From NCBI GenBank assembly GCA_943332105.1, contig CALQOD010000025.1, positions 1 to 34,063 on the forward strand: a DNA stretch of 34,063 nucleotides. The letters are read 5' to 3'. The notes below the pieces were generated by a model that did not search any database, was not told the origin of the DNA, and saw only the letters and a program-made list of their open reading frames with translations. Made by a program: the position numbers and the translations under genes. Position 1 is the stretch's first letter; each line of letters starts with the position of its first letter. Positions 23,099 through 32,515 of this stretch are shown in pieces. The stretch is from Chitinophaga pinensis (lineage in GTDB: Bacteria > Bacteroidota > Bacteroidia > AKYH767-A > OLB10).

Positions 23099-24181
23099 AT
23101 GATTACGAAAGAACAAGTTTTAGAAGCCTTAAGTCATGTAGAAGAACCCGATTTAAAAAAGGATTTGGTTACACTTAACATGATTAGCGATATTGAGATT
23201 GATGGAAAGAATGTAACCTTCACTGTAATACTGACTACTCCTGCTTGTCCGCTAAAAGAACTTATTGCCAACGCCTGCCGCAATGCTATAATTCATATGG
23301 TGGATAGTGAAGCAATTGTAACGGTAAATATGACAGCACGTGTAACAACACAACGCAATCAGTCGAACGATTTTTTAAAAGGAGTAAAGAATATTATTGC
23401 TATTTCTTCGGGCAAAGGTGGCGTAGGGAAATCAACTGTTGCTGCTAACCTAGCTATTGCAATGGCGCAAACAGGCGCTCGTGTAGGCTTGGTCGATGCA
23501 GATATTTATGGACCTTCGCAACCCATGATGTTTGGCGTTGAGCACGAACAATTATTTATCAAAGAGCGTGATGGCATCCAATTAATGGTTCCAGTTGAAA
23601 AATACGGAGTGAAATTATTATCTATCGGATTTTTAACAGACCCTTCACAAGCTATTGTATGGCGCGGACCAATGGCATCAAAAGCTTTACGCCAATTATT
23701 CTCCGATGGCGATTGGGGTGAGTTAGATTATTTATTTATTGATTTACCTCCTGGAACTGGCGATGTACACTTAACATTAGCATCATCTGTACCTCTTACT
23801 GGTGCAGTGATTGTTTCTACACCACAGCAAGTTGCCTTAGCCGATACCTTAAAAGGAATTGGAATGTTTAGAATGGAGCAAATCAATATTCCGATTATTG
23901 GTATCATTGAAAATATGGCTTACTTTACGCCAAAAGAATTACCTGATAATAGATATTATCTTTTCGGAAAAGACGGATGTAAAAAATTAGCTACTGAATT
24001 AAATATTCCATTCTTAGGGGAATTACCATTAATACAAAGTATTTGCGAAGGGGGAGATCAAGGTTATCCTGCTATCCTCGACGAACAAGGTCCTGCCTAC
24101 TTACCCTTATTGACTATTGCAGGTAACGTAGCACAACAAATTGCAATTCGTAACGCACAACCAACAGCAGTGCATTCTTAA
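23099..24181 (+). CDS. Mrp/NBP35 family Fe-S cluster carrier ATPase (ApbC)
   Basis: The predicted protein has 360 aa. An N-terminal MIP18/DUF59 domain (1-85, with T-P-A-C-P-L) is followed by the Mrp P-loop ATPase. The deviant Walker A is G-K-G-G-V-G-K-S-T (105-113), with D-A-D-I-Y-G-P-S-Q-P and D-L-P-P-G-T-G-D after it. Mrp proteins carry and deliver [4Fe-4S] clusters to apoproteins. The C-terminal C-x-x-C that normally bridges the cluster is absent: the segment after I-E-N-M-A-Y-F reads T-P-K-E-L-P-D-N-R-Y-Y. A NifU-domain gene follows one base after the stop, consistent with a cluster-carrier pair. Confidence 0.95.
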   Translation: MITKEQVLEALSHVEEPDLKKDLVTLNMISDIEIDGKNVTFTVILTTPACPLKELIANACRNAIIHMVDSEAIVTVNMTARVTTQRNQSNDFLKGVKNIIAISSGKGGVGKSTVAANLAIAMAQTGARVGLVDADIYGPSQPMMFGVEHEQLFIKERDGIQLMVPVEKYGVKLLSIGFLTDPSQAIVWRGPMASKALRQLFSDGDWGELDYLFIDLPPGTGDVHLTLASSVPLTGAVIVSTPQQVALADTLKGIGMFRMEQINIPIIGIIENMAYFTPKELPDNRYYLFGKDGCKKLATELNIPFLGELPLIQSICEGGDQGYPAILDEQGPAYLPLLTIAGNVAQQIAIRNAQPTAVHS

Positions 24182-24182
24182 T

Positions 24183-24428
24183 ATGATAAAATCACAACTA
24201 ATAATTCGCATCGAAGAAACCTTAGCACAGCTTCGTCCATACTTAGAAGCTGACAATGGAAATGTTTCTTTTATAGAATTAACCGATGATATGGTTGTGC
24301 GCGTTCAGCTTGAAGGGGCTTGCTCTTCATGTTCAATGAGCAGCATGACTTTGAGAGCCGGCATTGAGCAATCACTATTAAAAGCAATCCCGGAAATAAA
24401 ATCCGTTGAAGCTATAAATCAAAACTAA
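24183..24428 (+). CDS. NifU-like domain Fe-S scaffold/carrier protein
   Basis: The predicted protein has 81 aa, a stand-alone NifU C-terminal domain. It has L-R-P-Y-L-E-A-D-N-G-N-V near residue 17 (usually D-G-G-D) and the cluster-binding C-S-S-C at Cys47/Cys50. It probably holds a [4Fe-4S] cluster as a homodimer and passes it on. The start at 24183 is one nucleotide after the Mrp stop. An in-frame ATG at 24141 would overlap the end of mrp and is less likely. The stop abuts the convergent YwqK-like gene with no spacer. Confidence 0.92.
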   Translation: MIKSQLIIRIEETLAQLRPYLEADNGNVSFIELTDDMVVRVQLEGACSSCSMSSMTLRAGIEQSLLKAIPEIKSVEAINQN

Positions 24429-25166
24429 TTATTTATCCTCTTCAGGCAACTTACCATTTACGTAAGTATATTTTTTCAGCGTTCTACCCATTGAATCCAT
24501 ATCCTGCCAATTACCTTCACGCAATCCGTTTTTGAATTTACCAACGGTTTTTATTTTTCCCTCAGGACCATATGCGCGTACTATACCATTCTCGATATCA
24601 TTCATAAATTCTTGTTCAAAAATTTTATTCCCATTTTCAGCATACTGAATATACCAGCCATTGATTTTATCATTAATAAAAGTTTTCTCCTCTGCTTTTG
24701 CGCCATTCGCATAATAAACAAACCACTTACCTTCACGAATGCCAGCCTTGTATGATTCTACTTTAGTTAACAAAGAGTCTTCAGAATAATAATTCCACAA
24801 ACTATCCTTTTTCTGCATTTTATAGTTTCCTTTCGAGTGTATTTTTCCTGATTCGTAATACATCACTACTCGTGCTGATTTACTGTCAACTGAATTATTA
24901 ATCTCTGCCTGTAATTTTCCACTCTCAAAAAAAGATTTAGAAACGCCAACTTGCCTATTGTTTTTAAAAGTAGTTTCGCCAAGTAGCTTTTTTGATTCGT
25001 AAAACTTTTTCCATATCCCCTGCTTCATGCCTTTAAAATCAACACAATTAATTGTATCATTGTTATATACTTGAAATGATTTCCATTCGGTATTTTGTGC
25101 TGATAAAATCTCAGCATTAAAACTGAGAAGCAGTAAAGTAAAAATTATAATTCGTATTCTTTTCAT
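24429..25166 (-). CDS. Secreted MORN-variant repeat protein (YwqK-like)
   Basis: The predicted protein has 245 aa. A signal peptide (1-23, ending I-L-S-A-Q) precedes about eight MORN-variant repeats with the core G-x-W-x-x-Y-x-x-G-x-x-x-x-E, for instance K-Q-G-I-W-K-K-F-Y-E-S-K and R-E-G-K-W-F-V-Y-Y-A-N-G-A-K-A-E-E-K. COG2849 members are often labelled YwqK antitoxins, but this one is exported and has no toxin partner. In Bacteroidota such proteins are common in the envelope and their role is unknown. It is divergent from the TonB-dependent receptor, 75 bp away. Confidence 0.87.
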   Translation of the reverse strand: MKRIRIIIFTLLLLSFNAEILSAQNTEWKSFQVYNNDTINCVDFKGMKQGIWKKFYESKKLLGETTFKNNRQVGVSKSFFESGKLQAEINNSVDSKSARVVMYYESGKIHSKGNYKMQKKDSLWNYYSEDSLLTKVESYKAGIREGKWFVYYANGAKAEEKTFINDKINGWYIQYAENGNKIFEQEFMNDIENGIVRAYGPEGKIKTVGKFKNGLREGNWQDMDSMGRTLKKYTYVNGKLPEEDK

Positions 25167-25201
25167 GGATGTAAATTTAATAGTTTCTTCAATATGCCGT
25201 G

Positions 25202-25234
25202 TTGGCCGATGGTATCTTATTATTTTTAATTTTG
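25202..25234 (+). promoter_or_regulatory. Putative promoter of the TonB-dependent receptor
   Basis: TTG (25202-25204) and TAATTTTG (25227-25234) are spaced 22 nt. The ATG at 25242 follows after 7 nt, so transcription would start at or next to the start codon. Confidence 0.55.
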
Positions 25235-25241
25235 TTAATCT

Positions 25242-28100
25242 ATGATTACTTCAAAGTATCTTAAAATTATAAAACGAAGCCTATTGCTTTTTAGCGTCTT
25301 TATTTTGATTTCGAACCTGTCACTTTCTCAAGTATTAACTGGCACTATTAAGGACAAATCAAGTGGGGAGCTAATGTTTGGTGCTGTAGTAAATATCAAA
25401 GGAACTTCATTAGGAACCTCAACAGATATAGATGGGAAATTCACTTTTAAAGCAACTTCTTTTCCCTGCACTTTAAATGTAATGTATATCGGTTATATAA
25501 AAGCAGAAATCATTGTTGCGTCTGCAGACAAACCATTACTGATAGAATTAACACGAGATTCAAAAACGCTAAAGACCGTTGAAATTTCTGACCGTCGCTT
25601 AACAGAAAAACAGAAAGAGTCACCAGTAACCGTAGAAGCACTCGATTATTTAGCTATCAAACAAACTACTGCTGCTAATTTTTACGAAGGCTTAGGTAAT
25701 TTAAAAGGTGTTGATATAACCTCTGCCAGCTTAGGATTTAAAGTCATTAATACAAGAGGATTTAACAGCACATCACCTGTTCGTTCATTGCAAATAATTG
25801 ATGGTGTCGATAATCAGGCTCCTGGATTAAATTTCTCGTTAGGTAATTTTCTTGGGTCTTCTGAATTAGATATTCAAAAAGTAGAATTGATTGTTGGAGC
25901 GAGCTCTGCCTTTTACGGACCAAATGCATTTAACGGTGTAATCAGCATGACTACCCGAAGTCCGTTTGTGCGCCCTGGCTTTGAACTGCAAGTGAAAAGT
26001 GGAACACGTGATTTACTGGAGACTTCGTTTCGCTACGCAGTGGTTTTTAAAAATGCCTTAAAAGAAGATAAACTCGGTATTAAATTCAACGCAAGCTTTT
26101 TTAAAGCCCGAGATTGGGAAGCGAACAATTTAAATCCTACACTCGCTTCTAGAAGTGACATGAATAATCCCGGAGGATATGATGCCGTAAATATTTATGG
26201 GGATGAATATTTTTCAGGTGGGGATTTAACGCAGGCAACTACATCACGACCAGGTTTTGGAATTATTTACAGAACAGGATATGCAGAGAAAGATCTTGTA
26301 GATTATAATACACGTAATATTAAATTAAGTGCAGCTGCACATTACAAACTAGATAAAGAAACTGAATTCATTGTTTCATCCAACTTCGGAACTGGAACAA
26401 CTATCTACCAAGGTGATAATCGTTATTCTTTAAAAGACATTTTGTTTTTTCAGAATAGAATTGAATTAAAAAAGAATAACAAATATTTTATACGAGCTTA
26501 TGTTACTGCTGAAGATGCAGGTAAATCATACGATGCATTTTTTACTGCATTATTACTTCAGAAATCTGTCAAGTCGGATAATGAATGGTTAAATGATTAC
26601 ACAACATGCTTTAACAACAATCAATATTTTCAGGCAATAAGAAATTTCCCAGGCTATCCGCAGCCACAACAATTTGCTCAGTATGAAGACTACCTTGCAG
26701 CAATTAATCCTTTTTTATTGACTAATTATTACGACTCACTAATACTTTATCATAATACAGCTAGTTCGTTTGCTGATGCATATGCTAATCCTGTAAAGAA
26801 TACAACATCATTTTTAGTTCCTGGAACACCAGCATTTGATAGTGCATTTGCAAGTGTAACATCTAGAGAAACGTTTAACGGTGGTGGTTCAAAATTCTTT
26901 GACAAATCAGCATTAGCGCATATTGATGGCGAATATAAGTTTGATTTGAAATGGGTTCAACTAACAACGGGTGCTAATTTCCGAAAATATCTTCCTAACT
27001 CACATGGAACAATATTTTCTGATTCATCGGGAAGGAAAATAACAAATTCCGAATTTGGTTTATATGCTGGTTTAGACAAGAAACTTAAAGACGATAAAGT
27101 AAAACTAAACTTAACAACTCGTTTAGATAAAAATCAAAATTTTGGATATTTATTCTCACCAGCTATATCTGCAATATATTCTCCCAATAAAGATCACACC
27201 ATTCGCATTTCATTTGGTTCGGCTATAAGAAACCCAACATTAGGCGATCAGTATTTGTTTTATAAAGTTGGTCGTGCAACGTTGATAGGAAACATCAACG
27301 GATTTGATTCTTTGGTTACAGTTCCATCATTACTAACGGCGCTGAGTTACCAAAGTACAGATTCACTTTCTTACTTTAATGTAGATCGTGTTAAACCAGA
27401 GCAAGTCCAAACCATTGAATTTGGCTACAGAAATGGTTTATTTGGATGCTTATATTCAGATATTAATGCTTACTTCAGTCGATATCAAAATTTTATTGGA
27501 TATAAAATAGGTGCTGTTACAGATATTATTTCTACTCCTTTCGGATCAAAAGAAATTTATTTAAAAGATATCTATCGTGTAGCAACCAACTCAGAAGACA
27601 TCATCAATACTTATGGTTTTAGCTATGGATTATATTATTACTTCAAAGAGTTTTATAGTATTAGCGCGAATTACTCGTTGAATATTCTTAACAGAAGTCC
27701 GATAAATATCAGCAGCAGTTCTGCATTCCCTTTTATTTCCGTAAAAAAAGGAGCTGCCTCTGACGATCCTTTAATCCCTGCATACAACACACCAAAAAAC
27801 AAATACAATATTGGTATTGGCGGAAGTAATATCAAAAATAAATTAGGTAAAGACTGGGGATTTGCAGTTAACTACAAATGGGTTCAAGGATTTTTGTTTG
27901 AAGGTTCACCTCAGTTTACTGGCGATATTGATAGTTACGGATTATTAGATGTTCAAATAAACAAGAAAATTGAAGTTACTAAAACAACATTCAAAATTGG
28001 TGCTACCAATATTCTAAACAATAAACACTATGAAGTATTTGGTGGGCCGTTAGTTGGAAGAATGCTTTACTTACAATTATCTGTTGACTTAACTAAATAG
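25242..28100 (+). CDS. TonB-dependent outer-membrane receptor with carboxypeptidase-regulatory-like domain
   Basis: The predicted protein has 952 aa. A signal peptide (about 1-30) is followed by a carboxypeptidase-D regulatory-like beta-sandwich domain (30-110: G-T-I-K-D-K-S-S-G-E-L-M-F-G-A-V-V-N-I-K-G-T-S-L-G-T-S-T-D), a plug domain (about 125-235, with V-I-N-T-R-G-F-N-S and the barrel-side F-Y-G-P-N-A-F-N-G-V-I) and a long beta-barrel. It imports a ligand across the outer membrane using TonB-ExbBD energy. No SusD-like partner and no siderophore, vitamin or metal gene is adjacent, so the ligand is unknown. The last 8 nt overlap the 3' end of priA. Confidence 0.95.
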   Translation: MITSKYLKIIKRSLLLFSVFILISNLSLSQVLTGTIKDKSSGELMFGAVVNIKGTSLGTSTDIDGKFTFKATSFPCTLNVMYIGYIKAEIIVASADKPLLIELTRDSKTLKTVEISDRRLTEKQKESPVTVEALDYLAIKQTTAANFYEGLGNLKGVDITSASLGFKVINTRGFNSTSPVRSLQIIDGVDNQAPGLNFSLGNFLGSSELDIQKVELIVGASSAFYGPNAFNGVISMTTRSPFVRPGFELQVKSGTRDLLETSFRYAVVFKNALKEDKLGIKFNASFFKARDWEANNLNPTLASRSDMNNPGGYDAVNIYGDEYFSGGDLTQATTSRPGFGIIYRTGYAEKDLVDYNTRNIKLSAAAHYKLDKETEFIVSSNFGTGTTIYQGDNRYSLKDILFFQNRIELKKNNKYFIRAYVTAEDAGKSYDAFFTALLLQKSVKSDNEWLNDYTTCFNNNQYFQAIRNFPGYPQPQQFAQYEDYLAAINPFLLTNYYDSLILYHNTASSFADAYANPVKNTTSFLVPGTPAFDSAFASVTSRETFNGGGSKFFDKSALAHIDGEYKFDLKWVQLTTGANFRKYLPNSHGTIFSDSSGRKITNSEFGLYAGLDKKLKDDKVKLNLTTRLDKNQNFGYLFSPAISAIYSPNKDHTIRISFGSAIRNPTLGDQYLFYKVGRATLIGNINGFDSLVTVPSLLTALSYQSTDSLSYFNVDRVKPEQVQTIEFGYRNGLFGCLYSDINAYFSRYQNFIGYKIGAVTDIISTPFGSKEIYLKDIYRVATNSEDIINTYGFSYGLYYYFKEFYSISANYSLNILNRSPINISSSSAFPFISVKKGAASDDPLIPAYNTPKNKYNIGIGGSNIKNKLGKDWGFAVNYKWVQGFLFEGSPQFTGDIDSYGLLDVQINKKIEVTKTTFKIGATNILNNKHYEVFGGPLVGRMLYLQLSVDLTK

Positions 28101-30573
28101 GATCAACATCAATTTGAATAAGCAACTGCTGAACTTTTGATTCAGTCTTAAAAGAATGTATTGCCTCGCTCATCATCTTTTTTACTTCAGAAGCGTTAAG
28201 CGATTTCTCCACCTTTAAAAGTATTGTACGAATAAAATAATTTCGAATGCGATTAATAGATGGTTGATTAGGACCTAGTACTCGCTTACCAAATTTCTTT
28301 TTAAGCAATAATGTTAAATCGTTGGCAGCAGCATCAACCTGTGTATAATCCTGATGCTTTAATCTAATTTCAATCAAGCGGGAATAAGGCGGATAACCAA
28401 AATTATATCGCTCCGTTAGTTCTCTTTTATAAAAAGATTCAAAATCATGATTAATCACATCCTGCAATACTGCATGATCGGGACTATATGTTTGAATAAT
28501 AACTTTACCCTTTTGATTTTTCCTTCCTGCGCGACCGCTTACCTGAGATAGCAATTGAAATCCTCTTTCATTAGAGCGAAAATCAGGATAGTGCAACATC
28601 GAATCTGCATTCAAAATCCCAACAACATGCACACGATCGAAGTCGAGACCTTTAGTAACCATTTGAGTACCCACCAGAATATCAATATTGCCGGCTTCAA
28701 AATCGGCTAAGATTGATTGATATCCATTTTTTGTTCTAGTAGTATCATGATCTAAACGCGCCACTTTTACATCTGGAAGAATTAATTTTAAGTCTTCTTC
28801 GATGCGCTCTGTTCCGAAGCCACGCATTTGCAAATCATAACTATGACAACTGCTGCATTCAACAGGTTTAATCATTGTTTGTCCGCAATAATGGCATTTC
28901 AATTCATTACGATTTTTATGATAGGTAAACGAAACATCGCAGTTACTACAAACAGGAACCCATGAACAAGCGCCACATTCTAAAAATGGTGCAAAGCCGC
29001 GTCTGTTTTGAAATAATATTACCTGATAATTCTTTGCAAGTGTTTCCTCTATTTCTTCAAGCAATTTACTTGAAAAATTACCTTTCATTGATTTACTTTG
29101 ACGAGCATGTTGCACATTCACCAATACCACATCCGGCATTTCAATTCCTGCATAGCGTTTCTTCAAATTAACTAAGGCATACTTACCTGTTAATGAATTG
29201 AAATAAGTTTCCATGCTTGGTGTAGCAGAACCAAGTAAAACATCAGCACCTTGATGCGCAGCCATTACAATGCCTACATCGCGCCCATTATAACGAGGAG
29301 AAGGATCCGTTTGCTTGTAACTTGGATCATGCTCTTCATCAACGATAACTAATCCTAATTTTTCAAAAGGCAAAAATACCGAAGAGCGCGCACCTATAAC
29401 TATTCTTGCTGAATGTTGATTTAGGTTATCATCAAGAATTTTATTCCATACCTCTACCCTTTCATGTTCATTAAATCGACTATGATAAATAAGCACATCC
29501 TGCCCAAAATGCTTTTGCAAGCGGTGAATAATCTGAGAAGTTAAAGCAATTTCAGGAAGTAAATATAAAACCTGCTTTTTTTGTTTTAATTGCTCTTCAA
29601 TAAGATGAATATAAACTTCTGTTTTGCCAGATGAAGTAACGCCATGCAACAATGTCACTTTGTTGTTCTCAAACGCAAGCTGTATATCTTTCAAAGCTAT
29701 CTGCTGAATTTCATTCAATTCCTTTGGCGGTACTACCTCACCGTTATATGGTGTAATCCGATCGGCCTTAATATTTTGAACAGTAAAAATATTTTTCTTT
29801 ACCAGTGTAGTAATGATGGCAGTTGTAGAGCTCGATTCTTTTAACAAAATTGATTTCAACACGGCCTCTTCTCCTTGTTCTCGCTTTAATTTCATCAATG
29901 CCAGAACAACATCTAATTGCTTAGGAGCCTTCTTTTCAATTCCAGCTAAAAGTAAATTAAATTCATCCGAGGTAATATCAATAGAAGCATGAAAATCAAC
30001 AATATCAATCATCTTTGGCTTGTAGCGCTCTTCAATTTCTTCTAAAACAAGAATGACTTTCTTCTTTACCATTGCCCGTATAATTGGCATTACTTGACGT
30101 ACAGAAAGGATTTTTCCAATTTCATTTAAGGTTAATTCCTGCTGTATCTGCAAGGCCTCCCAAACTAAAAATTCTTTGTCTGTTAAAATGGAAGTATCAC
30201 CATTAAAATCATCGTTGATAACAATCACTGATTCACTTTGTAGTCGTAATGCAACGGGAAGAGCGGCTGCCATTATTTCTCCAGGATAAGACATGTAATA
30301 ATTACTCATCCATTGCCATAACTTAAATTGCGAAGTAGTAACAACAGGTGTTTCATCAATCACATCCAAGATATCTTTGGTAATATAGCCTTCAGGTTGA
30401 TTATCGTGTAATTTTGTTACGATGGCTGCGTATACGCGCTGCTTTCCAAACTGCACCACAACTCTATGACCTACTGCAACTGCATCCTGCAATAAAGGAG
30501 GAACCTGATAAGTAAAAGTATCAGGCAACGGCAATGGAAGAATTACATCTGCAAATAAAATTTTATCACTCAT
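28093..30573 (-). CDS. priA: Primosomal protein N' (replication restart helicase PriA)
   Basis: The predicted protein has 826 aa; E. coli PriA has 732, and Bacteroidota forms are often longer. PriA recognises stalled forks and reloads the replisome. The N-terminal DNA-binding domain (1-110) includes L-P-L-P-D-T-F-T-Y. Helicase motifs are Walker A G-V-T-S-S-G-K-T (311-318), D-E-E-H-D, G-S-A-T-P-S and Q-M-V-T-K-G-L-D-F. The zinc-binding Cys cluster runs C-G-A-C, C-S-N-C, C-H-Y-C-G and C-S-S-C. An extra helical domain at about 120-285 accounts for the length. It overlaps the corA stop by ATGA, so it is translationally coupled. Confidence 0.96.
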   Translation of the reverse strand: MSDKILFADVILPLPLPDTFTYQVPPLLQDAVAVGHRVVVQFGKQRVYAAIVTKLHDNQPEGYITKDILDVIDETPVVTTSQFKLWQWMSNYYMSYPGEIMAAALPVALRLQSESVIVINDDFNGDTSILTDKEFLVWEALQIQQELTLNEIGKILSVRQVMPIIRAMVKKKVILVLEEIEERYKPKMIDIVDFHASIDITSDEFNLLLAGIEKKAPKQLDVVLALMKLKREQGEEAVLKSILLKESSSTTAIITTLVKKNIFTVQNIKADRITPYNGEVVPPKELNEIQQIALKDIQLAFENNKVTLLHGVTSSGKTEVYIHLIEEQLKQKKQVLYLLPEIALTSQIIHRLQKHFGQDVLIYHSRFNEHERVEVWNKILDDNLNQHSARIVIGARSSVFLPFEKLGLVIVDEEHDPSYKQTDPSPRYNGRDVGIVMAAHQGADVLLGSATPSMETYFNSLTGKYALVNLKKRYAGIEMPDVVLVNVQHARQSKSMKGNFSSKLLEEIEETLAKNYQVILFQNRRGFAPFLECGACSWVPVCSNCDVSFTYHKNRNELKCHYCGQTMIKPVECSSCHSYDLQMRGFGTERIEEDLKLILPDVKVARLDHDTTRTKNGYQSILADFEAGNIDILVGTQMVTKGLDFDRVHVVGILNADSMLHYPDFRSNERGFQLLSQVSGRAGRKNQKGKVIIQTYSPDHAVLQDVINHDFESFYKRELTERYNFGYPPYSRLIEIRLKHQDYTQVDAAANDLTLLLKKKFGKRVLGPNQPSINRIRNYFIRTILLKVEKSLNASEVKKMMSEAIHSFKTESKVQQLLIQIDVDPI

Positions 30574-31670
30574 GATTTATCAAGCCAGCCCTTTCTCCAA
30601 AAAAATAAAAATTGTAAAACTACTAATACTCCCATACCAATCATCACAATCGGATAACCATAGCGCCAATGCAGTTCCGGCAAATAATCGAAGTTCATTC
30701 CGTAAACACCAACTACGAAAGTAAGTGGAATAAAAACGGTAGAAATAATTGCCAGTACTTTCATGATTTGATTCATTCGGTTGCTAACGTTTGATAAATA
30801 AATATCCATCAAAGAAGCCGTAATTTCTTTATATGAATCAACAATATCGAGAACCTGAATAGCGTGATCGTAAGTGTCTTTTAAATATACTTTTGTTTGA
30901 CCTGAAAACAATTCAGTATCTGTACGAAGTAAATCATTAATCTTATCGCGCTCAGCAAAAACTGCTCTACGAATAGCTATTAATTCTCTCTTAAATTTTT
31001 GTATTTGCTGCAATAAACTTCTTGTTGGCTGATCAAATAATTTATCTTCTAAAACATCCAGCGACTCACTCACAGCTTCGAGTAATGGAAAATAATTATC
31101 GATAGCAGTATCCATTAATCCATAAGCAAGGTAATCGACATTCGCAGTACGAATAAAACCTTTATCACTACGTAGGCGGGCTCGTACAGATTCAAACTGA
31201 TCAATGTATGAATCCTGCATTGACACCAACAAATTAGGGAAAAGAAAAATAGATACTTGCTCATTTTTCAAATCCTCATTCTCTGCTCTATAAAACAAAC
31301 GAGAAACAAGAAAAAGGTGATTTGAATGTTCTTCTATCTTAGGACGTTGATAGCCATTCACCACATCTTCCATTTCCATGCGATGAATCGAATAATACTC
31401 GCACAACTCTTCCAGCATTTGCTTTTCGCCAAGTCCTTTGATTTCTAACCAATGCTTAAACTGACTCTGTTCTTTAATTTTTTTAAAAGCCTCTGCTAAA
31501 TTTTCGCAAGGCATTTCCATGATAGTTTCTGAATTATATGAAACCAAAACTAATTTGGGTATCAACGAATCTGAAGCTGGTTGAATAAGTCCTGGTGAAG
31601 CCCCTGGAGGACTAACACTTTTGCGGACCATTTTTAACCGATCGGAATAATATGCAGATTTCTTTTTCAT
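30570..31670 (-). CDS. corA: CorA family magnesium/cobalt transporter
   Basis: The predicted protein has 366 aa. A large cytosolic N-terminal domain (about 1-300, alpha/beta then long helices) is followed by two membrane segments at the C terminus. The selectivity motif G-M-N is in V-V-G-V-Y-G-M-N-F-D, and the last residues are basic (F-F-W-R-K-G-W-L-D-K-S). It forms a pentameric channel for Mg2+ and may pass Co2+ or Ni2+. It is the first gene of a two-gene unit with priA. A perfect -7 box lies 7 nt before the ATG. Confidence 0.95.
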   Translation of the reverse strand: MKKKSAYYSDRLKMVRKSVSPPGASPGLIQPASDSLIPKLVLVSYNSETIMEMPCENLAEAFKKIKEQSQFKHWLEIKGLGEKQMLEELCEYYSIHRMEMEDVVNGYQRPKIEEHSNHLFLVSRLFYRAENEDLKNEQVSIFLFPNLLVSMQDSYIDQFESVRARLRSDKGFIRTANVDYLAYGLMDTAIDNYFPLLEAVSESLDVLEDKLFDQPTRSLLQQIQKFKRELIAIRRAVFAERDKINDLLRTDTELFSGQTKVYLKDTYDHAIQVLDIVDSYKEITASLMDIYLSNVSNRMNQIMKVLAIISTVFIPLTFVVGVYGMNFDYLPELHWRYGYPIVMIGMGVLVVLQFLFFWRKGWLDKS

Positions 31671-31677
31671 TTCTATT

Positions 31678-31685
31678 CAAAAATA
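31678..31685 (-). promoter_or_regulatory. Putative -7 box of corA-priA
   Basis: The minus strand reads TATTTTTG, a perfect match, 7 nt before the ATG at 31670. No clear TTG is present at -33. Confidence 0.45.
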
Positions 31686-31725
31686 AAAATTCAGTGGAAA
31701 TAAAGCACCATTGTTTATAAATGGC

Positions 31726-31756
31726 TTGTTAAACAGGAATAAAAAAATCAATTTTG
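31726..31756 (+). promoter_or_regulatory. Putative promoter of the methyltransferase-ZIP unit
   Basis: TTG (31726-31728) and CAATTTTG (31749-31756, one mismatch to TAnnTTTG) are 20 nt apart. The ATG is at 31774. Confidence 0.45.
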
Positions 31757-31773
31757 TCATAAGATTTTAAAAT

Positions 31774-32514
31774 ATGGAACAAAAGGACGACAACACGTGG
31801 TATTCAACTTGGTTTGACTCTCCTTATTACCATATACTTTATCAGCATCGCAACCACTCAGAAGCGGAAAAGGCCGTATCTACCTTGTTGGCCTTTGCAA
31901 ATGTAGAGAAAGGTTCAGAGGTAATGGACCTTTGTTGTGGGAAAGGAAGGCATGCTATTTTTATTGAAAAAGCAGGCAATATTGTTACAGGTCTCGACTT
32001 ATCCCCTGCAAGTATAAATTACTGCAAAACATTTGAAAAAGACAACCTGTATTTCGAGGTGCATGATATGCGAGATGTTTATAAAGCAGATAAGTTCGAT
32101 TATGTCTTTAATCTGTTTACCAGTTTTGGCTATTTTGACGATGAAGGGAATGAGCAAACGTTGATAGCTATAAAAGAAGGCCTGAAGGCTGGTGGTAAAG
32201 TAATTATTGATTTTCTGAATGTTACTCCTGTTATAACAGCCTTACCTACGCAAGAAATAATCAGTTTAGAAGGAATTGATTTTTACATTCACAAATACCT
32301 AGAAAATAACAGGATTTACAAGCGAATAAATTTTACAGACAAAGGATGTGAATATTCCTTTTGCGAAGAGGTGAATGCGCTGCAAATGAGTGATTTTGAA
32401 CGATACTTTGAGCATACTGGGTTTAAGTTAATATCAGTTTCAGGCGATTACGATGGATCGTCGTTTAACAAACATCAATCAAAAAGATTAATTTTGCTAG
32501 CTGAAAGAAAATAA
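31774..32514 (+). CDS. Class I SAM-dependent methyltransferase
   Basis: The predicted protein has 246 aa. Motif I is V-M-D-L-C-C-G-K-G-R-H (50-60), with the acidic residue after strand 2 in G-L-D-L-S-P and motif IV-like F-D-Y-V-F-N-L-F-T-S-F-G-Y-F. The N terminus W-Y-S-T-W-F-D-S-P-Y-Y-H-I-L-Y is typical of a group of Bacteroidota class I methyltransferases. The methyl acceptor is not visible; small molecule or RNA are both possible. A ZIP transporter gene starts one base after the stop. Confidence 0.9.
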   Translation: MEQKDDNTWYSTWFDSPYYHILYQHRNHSEAEKAVSTLLAFANVEKGSEVMDLCCGKGRHAIFIEKAGNIVTGLDLSPASINYCKTFEKDNLYFEVHDMRDVYKADKFDYVFNLFTSFGYFDDEGNEQTLIAIKEGLKAGGKVIIDFLNVTPVITALPTQEIISLEGIDFYIHKYLENNRIYKRINFTDKGCEYSFCEEVNALQMSDFERYFEHTGFKLISVSGDYDGSSFNKHQSKRLILLAERK

Positions 32515-32515
32515 C

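Noticed and set aside
24429-25166. YwqK 'antitoxin' as half of a toxin-antitoxin system
   Set aside because: The protein has a signal peptide and no adjacent small toxin gene. The name comes from the repeat family and does not indicate function here.
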